DNA of 64,000 bases from Arabidopsis thaliana (taxonomy: Eukaryota > Streptophyta > Magnoliopsida > Brassicales > Brassicaceae): the NCBI RefSeq assembly GCF_000001735.4, contig NC_003070.9, positions 20,321,971 through 20,385,970 on the forward strand. Direction: 5' to 3'. Below, piece after piece: positions 1-11,399 of this stretch; the first letter of the stretch is position 1, and every line of letters begins with the position of its first letter. The notes beneath the pieces are model-generated. The model saw only the letters and a list, made by a program, of their open reading frames with translations, had not been told where the DNA came from and did not search any database. A program made the position numbers and the translations under genes.

Positions 1-1118
1 AGTTGGATTTATCGTCAAGGTATCTATTCAGTTTATATTATGCTCTAATCAGTGTATTAAATTTTGTTGTCTTAAGTCTTGGTTGTGATGAACCCTTATT
101 CTCTCTAATTCCTCTTATCGTATGAATGGAAAAATCAGTCTTTGCACAAAGAAAGGATATGTAATAGTGAAAATTTTCTTTTCTAATATGTAAACTGAAT
201 AAATCAAAGAAATAAAAAATTCGGTCCATCTTCAGATCATAAATTCATATGTATAAACAAACAGGACAATTTAATTTAAGATGTTAGACAAACATGTTTA
301 GGTGTCGAACATGACACTTTAGTTTTCTCTCTAATAAAAATTTCTACATATTTTTATTTAATTGTGTGTTTATTTTCATAAATACATGTCTTACTACTCA
401 CATCTACAACAATCACATGTCATTAATATAGTATATATATACAATAAGAGTGACAATTTATAATAGCTTTCAACATTATGAACTTAACTGATTGTGCTTT
501 TTATTGCTAGAATTTTATTATAGATATGTCAATTATATTTAGAATCGAAATTTATTTTCTTTCATATCTCCACAGCTTGTGTCCTTTATGACCGTTAATC
601 TTTACCGCTAATTTTTGATTTATTCATAATGGTAAGATTATTTTTTTGCTTTTTATTTGATAATAAAGCAGATGATATGGTATGATGACAATTTTTATAT
701 ACCTTCTATTAAATGTATTTTTTTTAAAAAAATTGGTGTGATGATAATTTTTTTAAAAAGGTTTTACTGTATTTAAATTTTCTAAAAAATACATGTAAAC
801 ATGAAAATACATTAAGATAAAATGATAAACCGTTAATTTATTTTTCTGATAAGTATTCTAAAATCTACTTATATATCTAAACTTATAAAACTTAAAAACA
901 AATAAATAGGATTTAAAAAATAAAAATAATCATCATGTACATATTTGGTATGGAATCCAAAACAAATACAAAATTTTGACAAATGTCACACAACATTGAT
1001 TAGGTGCTTATCAAGAAGATTAGCTCCTTATCATGATTAAGCTTTAATACGAAGACTCATTTCTTGACTAAGACTTGACTTCAATGGCGATTCTAAAACC
1101 CTAAGCGAGAATCCAAAA
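1..1118. other. AT-rich intergenic DNA upstream of RRP6L1
   Basis: No convincing coding frame is seen. The stretch is strongly AT-rich with poly-T and poly-A runs. It contains the promoter and leader of the plus-strand RRP6L1 gene. A telo-box-like AAACCCTAA lies at 1096-1104, very close to the first ATG. Confidence 0.6.
1096..1104 (+). promoter_or_regulatory. telo-box-like motif in RRP6L1 leader
   Basis: AAACCCTAA sits about 15 bases before the ATG at 1119. Such motifs are common near the start of Arabidopsis genes involved in RNA processing and translation. Its use here is inferred from position only. Confidence 0.4.
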
Positions 1119-1145
1119 ATGAGTGAAGAAGATCACATTGCTTAG
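1119..1145 (+). other. eight-codon upstream ORF in frame with RRP6L1
   Basis: ATG at 1119 opens MSEEDHIA and ends at TAG 1143-1145. The same frame then stays open through 1146-1571 and runs into the RRP6L1 coding sequence. The short frame is therefore either an upstream ORF or the original N-terminus cut off by a nonsense codon. Confidence 0.6.
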
Positions 1146-1313
1146 GTGAAGAAGTCTCCGAAGAATCTCTCAAAACTATCTTCGTCTTCTCTTACAATTC
1201 CGACGAACAGAGATTTCCATTCTCTCTCCAAGTCCGACGAGTTCAAGCGTCCGATCGATGAGTTAGCTTGGAGCTCGCAGTCTGTTCTTGAGACGATTGG
1301 TGGTAAGAAATCG

Positions 1314-4300
1314 ATGAGATTTGATGATCCCATGGATGAGTTCAAGAGGAATCGAAAGATGGAGGAAGATTCGAAGAAGGTAATCGATGTGAAAGTGGCT
1401 GAGAGTGATAAGGGATTCGCGAAATTTGGCAAGGCAGAGGTTCCGTTTCATATACCGACGTTAACGAAGCCTCAAGAGGAGTATAAGATTTTGGTAGACA
1501 ATGCTAATAATCCTTTTGAGCATGTTTTGTTGGAGAAGAGTGAAGACGGTCTTCGGTTCATTCATCCACTGGTTAGTTTCGTTGTCTCTGTGTTGATTCG
1601 TAGCTGTATAATGTAATATCTCGAGTGTGGAACTGTAATCTTTGATTTGTTTAGGTTACCTTTTTCTGTATGTGATTTTGTTTGCATCTCTGTTCTCGTA
1701 TTGTAGGAGGAACTATCTGTGATGGACTTTGTTGATAGAAATCTAAGTGAGATGAGACCTGTTAAGCCTCTCCCATTGGAAGAGACTCCATTCAAGCTAG
1801 TTGAAGAAGTCAAAGATCTTGAGGACTTAGCTGCTGCATTGCAAAGTGTTGAAGAGTTTGCTGTAAATTTTCTTCCTCTGATTGTTTTTAGTCCGATGTG
1901 CAATGTATTGTTAAAATGTGGCACTTTTTGGTAGAGGCTCTTAGAAGTTTGCTTGTGTTATAATGAGAATGAGCTTTCCTTAAAGTATCTGTCTCCAGTA
2001 TATTGAGTAGACAAAGAGAACTTAATTTATGAGTTAGGATGATGGTATCTCTTTCCTTATTTATTATATCTTGTTTATCGTTCTTGCTTGAGTTTGTTGT
2101 CTTTTATTCCTTTTGTAGGTCGATCTGGAGCATAATCAGTATAGAACTTTTCAAGGATTAACATGCTTGATGCAAATCTCTACTAGAACCGAGGATTATA
2201 TTGTTGATATATTCAAGCTTTGGGATCACATTGGTCCTTATCTAAGGGAACTCTTCAAAGACCCTAAAAAGAAAAAGGTTTTCTCCATAATGCGCAATGT
2301 GTTTTCTACAGAATTCCTAGAATATAGTTAATACAATATGAAACCATTTAACTTAACTAGGTAATCCATGGAGCAGATCGAGATATTATTTGGCTTCAAC
2401 GGGACTTTGGCATTTATGTCTGCAATCTTTTTGACACAGGACAGGTTTGATTTCTGGTTATTTTGTTTTGACATGGTCATATTACTTGGAGGTGTATGAG
2501 ATCACCTTAACAGAACCCATTTTGGTAGTAATGTAGAAGAATGAAGACAATTTATTGGAAAAAATGAAACTCAATTTTTCTTCCTTTGTTTTTGTCTACG
2601 CTCCAGAGAGTAGAAATTTGAAAATATAACTCTTCTGTCCCTGTATTCCTTTAATGATGTTCGTGACATTCTTGTGGCTATTAAACGATAACTTTGGTCT
2701 GAAGGTTCTTAAGGTTTAAAGTGTTATTAAATCTTAAGCAGTACTTTTTTGTTTTCTGTCAGGCTTCAAGGGTGCTAAAGCTGGAGAGAAATAGTCTGGA
2801 ATTTCTTCTGAAGCATTATTGTGGAGTTGCTGCAAACAAAGAGTGCATAACAATCCAATCTTAGTTAACTTTTGTTCTTTTTGCATTCTCATTATCTCAC
2901 TCTTCGTTCAATTTCTGTTTTGCTAATTGGCTGCAGATACCAAAAAGCAGACTGGAGAATAAGACCCCTTCCAGATGTAATGAAAAGGTTAGTATATTCT
3001 CTGTCTAGTCTCTCTCATGATTGCTTTGCATTGGTTGAGTTGAGCTAACACATTTGCATATAATGGCAGATATGCTAGAGAAGATACACATTATCTTTTG
3101 TACATTTATGATGTAATGCGAATGGAGTTGCACACAATGGCAAAGGAAGATGAGCAATCTGACTCTCCTCTGGTAGAGGTAACAATCAAAGTCTCCCGAA
3201 TTCTATTGGTATTTCTTTTTCTAGATTTTGATTAAAGGGAGACTGATAGAGTAAAGAAGATGCTATAATAAAAAAACACCCACTTAATTAGACGTGACTC
3301 TTGTTCCCTTCTCTTTCACCCAAATTTTAAAAGAAACCAAACATACCATTCTGCTCTTTCAATATTTAATAGAAATATTATGCCCAAAGTAAGATCTGTA
3401 TAAAATAATTCATCCCCCTCGGTCCCTGCTTTAACTTTGGTTTCTTTGATTTTTCTAACTGATCCTTCCTGATGTCTCTGTGTCACGTATACGGTTGTTC
3501 GTTGGCACATGAAGATCAAGCATCAACTCATTTCTATTCATAATCTTCTCTTTTGAGTCGAGTGGGTCTATGCTTGGGATTTTTCAGTTTTCGATAACCA
3601 TTTTGACGAAGTTATCAATGCTAACAGGTGTACAAGCGCAGTTATGACGTGTGCATGCAACTATATGAAAAAGAGCTTTGGACTAGGGATTCATATCTTC
3701 ACGTTTATGGGTATGTTGCTTATTGTCCCCCTCATGAATCAAAATCTACGCTTTAGTTTTAATTGTTGCCTGGTGTACCTGTTCTTTGGCTATCCTGTCA
3801 ATCGTTTTTGTGCTTTTATATGGAAGAGCAATACCCGATTAGGTTTAAAATCTTATGCATGGCTTATTAACTTAAAATAATCTCTAGTATGTGTTTCCAT
3901 TTTGGCATTTTGTTAGGGTTCAGACAGGTAATCTCAATGCGGTTCAACTTTCCATTGTTGCGGTATGCTCTCAATTTGCGTAATGATACAAGGCACCCTT
4001 CATCTACCTTTCTTTTTACCATATGAAGCTTACATAATAGTTGCTGAGCTGCAGGGGCTTTGTGAATGGCGGGATCGGATTGCACGCGCAGATGATGAGA
4101 GCACCGGTTATGTATTGCCAAATAAAACTCTTTTTGACATAGGTAGATAATTTACCATTTCATCTCCAGGTTCTTGGATATTTGTCGGTGGTTCCTAATT
4201 TGGTCTAACTCGTTTTATTAAATAACAGCCAAGGAGATGCCAATTGTTGTTGCCCAGTTGCGCCGTTTGTTGAAGTCAAAGCTTCCTTACCTCGAGCGTA

Positions 4301-5704
4301 ATTTTGACGCAGTGATCAGTGTCATCAGACGATCAATGCAAAATGCAGCGGCATTCGAGCCAGTTGTTCAATCTTTGAAAGATAGGCGTCCTGAAACAGT
4401 AAGATATCTATTATGTTATGAATTAATAGTATAACTCCTTTTGGTTTCTTTCTGTTTATATAAGGAGTACGAAAAAAATGTGCTTGCCTTCTAATTCTGG
4501 AGTGGTTTTGGCAATGATTGCTGTTATCGAGTAGATATGTTTTGAAAAATATGTATTCTTAAACCGTAGGTTTTAGTTGTGGTGTAGCAGTGATCATATA
4601 TATATGATGCTTGCTTGATTGAAACAAGGTGCATTAGGAACTAAATCGTGCACCCTTCAATAGCATGTGAACTTGCAAAGAAATTATAACTAGAGGAGAG
4701 TTATTTGCAAGTGCTGATTGCTAGATGTTTCTTAATAGCCATGAGTCGTGAAAGCTTTATTATTGCATGCACTTGGTAATTATTTATAGTAAAAAATTTC
4801 TCTTTGCTCTGTCTTTTCTTGATTTAGGTGGTTGAAATGAATATAGAACCTAAGATTGAGAAAACAGACACAGGAGCTTCAGCGTCTTCTCTGAGTCTGG
4901 AGAAGGTTTGTGTGGATGATTCAAAGAAACAAAGCAGTGGTTTTGGAGTTTTGCCGTTAAAGAGGAAGTTGGAAAGTGACAAAACGGTGAGGTTGTTATA
5001 TACTATATAGTGTGAGAAGAGAACTTTACATATGTGTTTTAAAACTGTAGGTTTTTAGTTAAAGGGTATGTGCTTACCTGCTTGGTGAAAAGCAATTAGT
5101 AGTGATTATATATGATACTTGCTTGAGTGAATAGATTAGGTCATATAGAACCAAGTTTATTAGGAACTAAATCTTGCACCCTTCAATAGCATGTGGGCCA
5201 AAATACTATAACTAGAGGAGACTTATTTGCAAGTGCTAATTGCTAATCCAAATGTCTAGTAGTTTCGTGGTGCGAAACCATGAGATGTTACTTAAGAGCC
5301 ATGAGTCATGACTGCTTTATTATTGCATGCACTTGGTAATTATTTATAGTGAAAATTTTCTCTTTGCTCTATGACATTTCTTGAATTAGGTGGTTGAAAA
5401 GAATATCGAACCTAAGATTGAGAAAACAGGCACAGAAGCTTCAGCTTCTTCTCTGAGTTCGAAGAAGGTTTGTGTGGATGATTCAAAGAAACAAAGCAGT
5501 GGTTTTGGAGTTTTGCTGTCAAAGAGGAAGTTTGAAAGTGATAACAAGGTGAGGTTGTTATATAGTGTGAGAATTGTACTTCACATAGAAATTTGTAAAC
5601 ACCGGTATCAATTGATTACATTACTAATCTGCTGAGAAAGAAGTTGCAGGTAAAAGAAGAGGTCAAAGTGTCCAAGTCCAAGCCAGATAAGGTAATCATA
5701 GTGG

Positions 5705-5735
<31 letters not shown>

Positions 5736-5961
5736 GTCTTATGAACAGAGCACGAAAGCCGCTGATGCTTTGGACAGAGTTTCGGAAACGCCTTCGAAGG
5801 GATCACCATCGTTGACTCAAAAGCCGAAGACATGTAATACAGAGGTTATTGTGTTAGACGATGATGATGACTCGGAAAGCAGAGAAGATGAAGACATGCG
5901 TAGGAGAAGTGAGAAACATAGGAGATTCATGAATATGAAACGTGGCTTTCTTAACATTTAG
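1314..5961 (+). CDS. RRP6L1: RRP6-like 3'-5' exoribonuclease RRP6L1
   Basis: Nuclear RNase D/RRP6-type exonuclease with a DEDD-Y catalytic domain and an HRDC domain. RRP6L1 is linked in the literature to RNA surveillance and RNA-directed DNA methylation (recalled as At1g54440). Exons read: 1314-1571, 1707-1862, 2119-2277, 2361-2444, 2763-2842, 2937-2987, 3070-3178, 3628-3710, 3917-3962, 4055-4142, 4229-4398, 4828-4986, 5390-5548, 5650-5961. They sum to 1914 nt, or 637 aa, fully in frame. Exo I is VDLEHN (exon 3), Exo II is HGADRDI (exon 4), and Exo III is YAREDTHYLL (exon 7). An HRDC-like region spans exons 10-11. Exons 12 and 13 are near-identical copies. The last exon is acidic with nine consecutive Asp codons. 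The start at 1314 is the first ATG usable after an in-frame TAG at 1143-1145, although frame conservation seems to extend upstream to 1146. Confidence 0.93.
4545..5575 (+). repeat. tandem duplication of an exon and its intron inside RRP6L1
   Basis: Two diverged copies lie head to tail with a period of about 562 bp. Exon copies are 4828-4986 and 5390-5548, each 159 nt and phase 0. The preceding introns also match, for example the stretch ending GCATGCACTTGGTAATTATT at about 4766-4785 and again at about 5326-5345. Copy 2 has extra insertions in its intron. Both exons keep open frames and splice sites. Confidence 0.9.
5707..5733 (+). repeat. (GAT)9 coding microsatellite
   Basis: Nine GAT codons in the last RRP6L1 exon encode nine aspartates directly after a VIIVV hydrophobic patch. 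Length polymorphism is likely. Confidence 0.9.
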
Positions 5962-7389
5962 AGCCCTTTCATTAGCTTTTGTGGTACATTATGCAATGTT
6001 TTGGTCGGTATCTTCAGACAATAGACAATCTATCTTGACTTGTATGTGTATACAACAGGTAGTCATATGTTTTATATATGTTAATTGAATTTTTGATTAA
6101 CCAGAAACAAAACATTGCTCTTAGTGAAAGCAAATCCAGACTTGTCTGGACCAGACATATTTTTTAGTGGGTACGGGCAACTATTTAAAGAAAACACTAC
6201 ATGCTATGTAAATATAACACAGCTTACAACTATTTTTTTGGAGAGTTATGGAAATATTTTTTTTATAATTGTTTATACTTTGTAATTTTTAGTCGCTCTT
6301 GAGTTCATAAACAAAACTAAAATTACTTGTTTAAAATTGAGCAAAATATTATGTTTTAAAAAACTTTTGTTTTTATTGTTTACAAACCATGCTAAAGAAC
6401 TACTATATTATAAAGGGTAATATTAGTAACTAGCCAAATGCTGAAAATTAAGTAACTAACCTTTTCTCACAATGACCAAACTATTCCTACGCTAAGATGA
6501 TTATTACTTCTCAACAACACTACATCATCGTCCATTAATCTCATTTCCAAGTTCCAACCATGGTTCGGTGGATCACCGATGACAAAAAAATACCTCAGTT
6601 AATTGGCTAACAGATGTCTTACGGATAAGTTCACGTACTCATCATCGTCAATGACTAGGAGGGAGAGAGAGACAAAGATCGGAGCTCACATATTCATCGT
6701 CAGTGACTAAGATTTCATGTGACTTTGTTAAATAGCATGAAGTATTGATAAATATGTAGAATTATTTCAAGAATTCAAACGACTCTATTGAACAACATGG
6801 TTTATATGCAGAATTTAGAAGATTTCATGTTACTTTGATAAATAACGTGAAATATTGATAAAATATGTAGATTTCTTTCAATAATTCATGTGATTCTGTT
6901 GAATAACATGGTATATATTGCTAAATATATGTAATATATAGATCTATTAGTTTTAATAGCATGTTTTATTTTTAAAATACATGTGTTTTGAGGTTTAGAT
7001 TTATTCCCTTCGGATGTAATATTGGTGAGTGAAAGAGGGATCTAGCATGAGATCCAGCGAGTAAATAAATAACAAGGGGTGAGAGTTTCAACGAAAGGAA
7101 GAGATTCATGATAGAGATGTTTGTCTCACTTTATTAAAGAACATTGAAATATAGAATTCCTAAACCAAGACCAAATGTTTAAATTTACGAAATCTCATAA
7201 AATCTAAAGCTAAGAAAATACAGAGTATTTCTATTATATTTACCTTTCTTATAAGCGGTAATGATGTTAATGTTATAGGGATTAGGCTTCACGATTGGGT
7301 TTTAATTTTATTAAATAGATCAAATTTAAATTAATTATAGAAGACATTGTTTTCGCGTTTATTACAACACCACTAAAAACGTTTATCCA
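5962..7389. other. AT-rich intergenic DNA, probably transposon-derived
   Basis: No gene is supported. The region follows the RRP6L1 3' end and includes a 110-bp tandem duplication at 6711-6930. It borders the inverted-repeat element that starts at 7399. I could not assign it to a named repeat family. Confidence 0.5.
6711..6931. repeat. two-copy 110-bp tandem repeat
   Basis: Copies begin GATTTCATGTGACTTTG at 6711 and GATTTCATGTTACTTTG at 6821. The copies then share the AATATGTAGA, TCAA.AATTCA and GAACAACATGGT-like blocks in the same order, with scattered substitutions. The copies are about 80% alike by eye. Confidence 0.75.
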
Positions 7390-7398
7390 CTTTTATTA
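7390..7398. repeat. left 9-bp target site duplication
   Basis: CTTTTATTA, identical to 8697-8705 on the other side of the inverted-repeat element. Confidence 0.85.
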
Positions 7399-8696
7399 GG
7401 GCGAACGACCTGTGTCCCCCTCGGAAGTTTCATATAGCATTAGAACTACACAAAATTTCAACCTCGATCTTGGTCTACACAAATAAAAAGTTCTAGTCCT
7501 ATTTCTCCCTAATTTGAAAGTTCGAAACCTCAAAACACATAAACGTTTGATTAATTGGTTTATAACATAAACTGATATTAAACCACTTAAACCAATCCTA
7601 AACCAAATTAAAAATATGACCCATCTCCTTCTACCCCATTTGACCCGTCTCCTTCTCCGCCATCACCTCCCGATTACAAAACCAACATATACATCTCCAT
7701 TCTTGGAATTGAAATTCTCCGTTTCGTTGTCTATAGAAGAAATTGAAGAATTTTCCTCCATTGTTTTTGGAAAAACATCATTTGTGAACACATTATTTGA
7801 AAGAGCATTGCGGATATATGAATTTGGAGTTAAGTCAATCTCAAATTTTAGTCTTTGACTGAAACTCTATTTTGCTCTTCTTTTTCAATAAATTTTTCTG
7901 GAAATAAAGCAAGTCCTGAGGGGAAACCATGACATCGTTCGTAGAGGAGACAAACCCAACGATTTGGAATCTCATTGTTGTCTCATTTTGGTGAATCGTT
8001 ATCATTTTGTAGCTTATGACACGGTTTTTGTGCCATTAACATTTTAATAGTTGCAGAGATCAAAAAGCAATGTAAAACAGAGACAAAAATTGTAGAGCTT
8101 GAGTAAATCGAGTTATACAACAAAACAACAAAGCCAATTTAATCATAATCTTAAAAAGCAAAACCAAAAATAAATCCATTGTATCTTCTAATCTTATTTA
8201 TCCTTGACTGAAAGTGTCTTGAGAAAGTTTGTCCGGAGAAATAATGCATTGAGAAGGCTCTAATAACTATCTGATTTATCGTGTGGTTGTGGCTGAGATG
8301 ATTTGCAACGTGGCTGATATGATCCGTCTTCATCATCATGAATTTCTCCCTCAACAATCAATTGATTAAATTTCTGGGTTCTCTCAAATTCTAGTGTTCA
8401 TTGATTCTGAGATTTGGGGATTTTCGATCTTAAATCGGGTCTACTCAGGTTAAATCCGGTTCAGTTTAGTCCTAATGTGGTTAACGATGTCTGGGTAACA
8501 AAAAAACGATTATAAACTATGTTTATGTGTGTTTTAGGTTTGAATTTTGATTTTATGTGTTTTGAGGTTTCGAACTTTCAAATTAGGGAGAAATAGGACT
8601 AAAACTTTTTATTTGTGTGGACCAAGATCGAGGTTGGAATTCGGTGTAGTTCTAGTGCTATATGAAACTTCCAAGGGACACACAGGTCGTTCACCC
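7399..8696. mobile_element. non-autonomous Mutator-like element with long TIRs
   Basis: The left end starts GGGCGAACGACCTGTGT at 7399. The right end, read on the minus strand from 8696, starts GGGTGAACGACCTGTGTGT. The inverted repeats stay closely similar for about 145 bp (7399-7543 against 8551-8696). A perfect 9-bp direct duplication CTTTTATTA flanks the element at 7390-7398 and 8697-8705. Long TIRs plus a 9-bp target duplication fit the MULE superfamily. The 1.0-kb interior has no transposase frame, only short ORFs such as 7616-7858 (+) and 8151-8357 (-). It could be captured host sequence (Pack-MULE-like) or decayed element sequence. Confidence 0.88.
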
Positions 8697-8705
8697 CTTT
8701 TATTA
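8697..8705. repeat. right 9-bp target site duplication
   Basis: CTTTTATTA, identical to 7390-7398. Confidence 0.85.
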
Positions 8706-9249
8706 TGATACTATTAAACAACCTTCAGCAATCAGCATATGCGATTATGATGAACAAATTTCACAAACAATGATATCTCATCGTAGTTTTCTCTACAACA
8801 CTCGGATCCATAACGAACGTTCTTCATGTACGACATCTCCTTGGTGGATATGCTCTATTGCAACATGCATAAGGTACCATGTACTTCATGATAATTCCAT
8901 CATTAATCTGCAAAAAATGCATTTTTAAAGAGTCGAATCTCATACTTTGTGTAGAAACCTTTAACTCTTTCACCATTGGTCAAAAAACTTTCACATTTTA
9001 GAGGTTTGAAGAGGAAAATAAAGCTAGTTAAGCTTTGAACACGTTTAATAAACTATAGAGAAAACAACGGAGGAGACATAAAAAACGGGGGCAACTATAG
9101 TTTCATTTTTTGAAATTAATATCACGAGGAATATTTTTCGATGAGCAATAATATGTAAAATATATGGCGAATTACAAAAACAACCATATTTGATAATATA
9201 GTGAAGAATATAGTATCACAATTCAAACAATAAAGAAACTATAGCATAA

Positions 9250-9430
9250 GGGGTGAGTAGGCATGTCAATTAAGGCAAAATCATGCAGGTTAGTCTTGTC
9301 CAACCCTGAAAAGTATAAGGCTTAGCCTTAAATATGTGTCCATATAAAATCGGGCTTTCCGTCTAAGCCCGTTTGGGCTAACGGGGGTTTTAGACTTAGC
9401 CCGATCAGACTCGGGCCTATCAAGATAATT
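9250..9430. mobile_element. possible hAT-type element fragment
   Basis: The patch begins near GGCATGTCAATTAAGG and carries several GGGCTTAGCCC/AGCCCGTTTGGGCT-like blocks. Such GGGC/GCCC-rich subterminal blocks next to a GG.GTGTCAA-like end are familiar from plant hAT elements. No clear inverted end or target duplication was found, so this is a weak call. Confidence 0.25.
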
Positions 9431-9741
9431 GGCTGGGGTCGTAATGCCTTCGAGAGCAAAAGCTGTTCTGCTTGTCATGTTGCTGCCAGTTCCGTTTCAA
9501 GGAAGCTGCTGTTCCCCGTTTGGATTGAAGGAAGTCGACAAGCAACTTCCGTGGGCTTTTGAGAAAGTCATGAATTATCTAACTTCTTGTTTGTGGCACC
9601 TTATACCTTTTATATATCTTGTTTTCCCTCTCTCATGTGACACCTCTCTTGCTCAAGGGTTTGCAAGTTTATAAGCAGTTGAAACCTCAAGGCTACTCCT
9701 AGTTTTATGTGGGTTTTAGCTTATAGTTAAAAATTGCGCCC

Positions 9742-9803
9742 AATCCGCCTCATTCTTACAATGTATGTCGCAAATCCGCCTCATTCTTACAATGTATGTT
9801 GCA
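9742..9803. repeat. perfect-length 31-bp tandem duplication
   Basis: Two copies of a 31-bp unit starting AATCCGCCTCATTCTTACAA lie at 9742-9772 and 9773-9803. They differ at one base (TGTCGCA against TGTTGCA). Confidence 0.9.
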
Positions 9804-10457
9804 TTTGTTCTTGCTAAACACCAATTTTAATCCACTAAATTTTAATTTTTTTTATCATAAAGTCTTATTTTTGTCTAGGTACAGGGATGTCAAAATTTGT
9901 ACCCAATTGCCAATACAGTTGTAATTAAATTTTAAATTTGCTCATCAATTTATATTTTACTTATACATCCAGATTAAATTAATTTTCTATTTTTAATAGA
10001 AATAAATTAATTTACATGTATATATAATATAAAATGGAAGCATATCAAATATTGAGACTCATTGACCAAATTTGTTGACCATAATTATATGTTCACTAAT
10101 ATAATATGGAAGGTTGATTATATGTGTTTGTGTATATAAACAAACAAACACACAAGACCAGAACAATCAGATCTTAGTAAATAACATAATATTTGAAGAA
10201 GAATAAAAAGGTAAATCGATTTCTAAACATACAAATTCAAGTTTATATGAAATGTAAGAAATTTCTTATGAGAAAATACAACTATTTATATCAAATAGTC
10301 AAATACAAAATATTGAGAAATGTCTTAAATATATTTATTACATATGTCCTATACATGAGATTTTACATTGATTTTGAATCTTTTTTATTTATAATATAAT
10401 TAATGTTTTTTTGTAGGATATTTACACAAAGAGTTGTTGCATCATCGAGAATAACTA

Positions 10458-10892
10458 ATGACTACGAAGATGTTTTCATATGTTTTGTTACATTCATTGA
10501 TGATGTTTGCTATCATCCTTTCTTCCATGGGTTCACCAGGTGACACATTTATTGGTTAAATTATATATTATATCTTAAACATTTAAATTTTTTAACTTGA
10601 AATTCTTTGAAACATTCAAACTGAGATTTGTTTTCAATGGTTGAGTCAAATTCACTAAAAAAAACTCATTTAATAAACATGTTAAAACATATTTTGTACT
10701 TAAAGTAATATTCATATGTTTATTATGAACCAAATAGAAAAATATTATGACTGTAAGCAAGACGGATGTATAACCACACCACCATGCTGGAGAAAATGCG
10801 TGTCTATGGGATACCCGAAAGGAGGAGAATGTCGAATATACAGTTATGGCGGTGTTTGTTGTTGTGACCTCACTTCTAAGCCTCCTAATTAA
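10458..10892 (+). CDS. defensin-like secreted cysteine-rich peptide (DEFL)
   Basis: Two exons, 10458-10539 and 10738-10892, give 237 nt and 78 aa with a phase-1 intron. Exon 1 encodes a signal peptide (MTTKMFSYVLLH, then a hydrophobic core ending near SSMGSP). Exon 2 encodes the mature peptide with eight cysteines spaced C-x4-C-x5-C-x3-C-x9-C-x7-C-C-C. One short signal exon plus one cysteine-rich exon is the standard architecture of plant DEFL genes. The triple Cys at the end is unusual against the common C-x-C ending. It probably acts in the apoplast in defence or reproductive signalling, but the target is unknown. It sits alone in transposon-rich DNA. I recall a DEFL locus at this position (At1g54445). 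Confidence 0.85.
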
Positions 10893-11399
10893 AAAAAATT
10901 TCATTATAAATGTACTCCCAATAATATATGAAAAGATTATATTCAATAATGTTTCTTGTTAAAAAAATTATTTAGTTTTACCTGCATTAATGATGTTTCC
11001 TTTCATCTTTTTACCCATTATTTCAAATAATTCATTAATTATCAAGGTTACGTTTTCTCAAATTTTTGAATCGACAACCGTAATTAACCAAAAAAATACA
11101 AAAATGAAAATTTTAGAAAGAAAATTAAAATTTGGTTCTATTTTGTAAAAGAGTATTTATTTGGATATTTTGATTATTTAAAGTATTTGATTGTTTTGGT
11201 TCTAAAAATAATTAATATTTTGAGTTTATAATTACAGTTATGGGTATAAATTTTGGATATTTTCTAAGTTTCTGGATATTTTGGTTAAGTGTTTGGTTAT
11301 CGATTCGGTTTTATTTTATTTAAAACTTAAATCAATAACTTAATTAAATTATATGCAGTAAAGTATTATATTCGATAGGCTTATAAAATCTCTGAATGA

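Larger units (their letters stand above)
8706..10457. other. intergenic DNA between the MULE and the defensin-like gene
   Basis: No protein is recognised. It includes a GC-richer patch at about 9250-9680 that differs in composition from its surroundings, and a 31-bp tandem duplication at 9742-9803. Short open frames at 8662-8928 and 9429-9674 lack recognisable domains. Confidence 0.5.

Noticed and set aside
7616..8357. Two short ORFs inside the MULE
   Set aside because: Low complexity and no recognisable protein. Kept only as interior sequence of the element.
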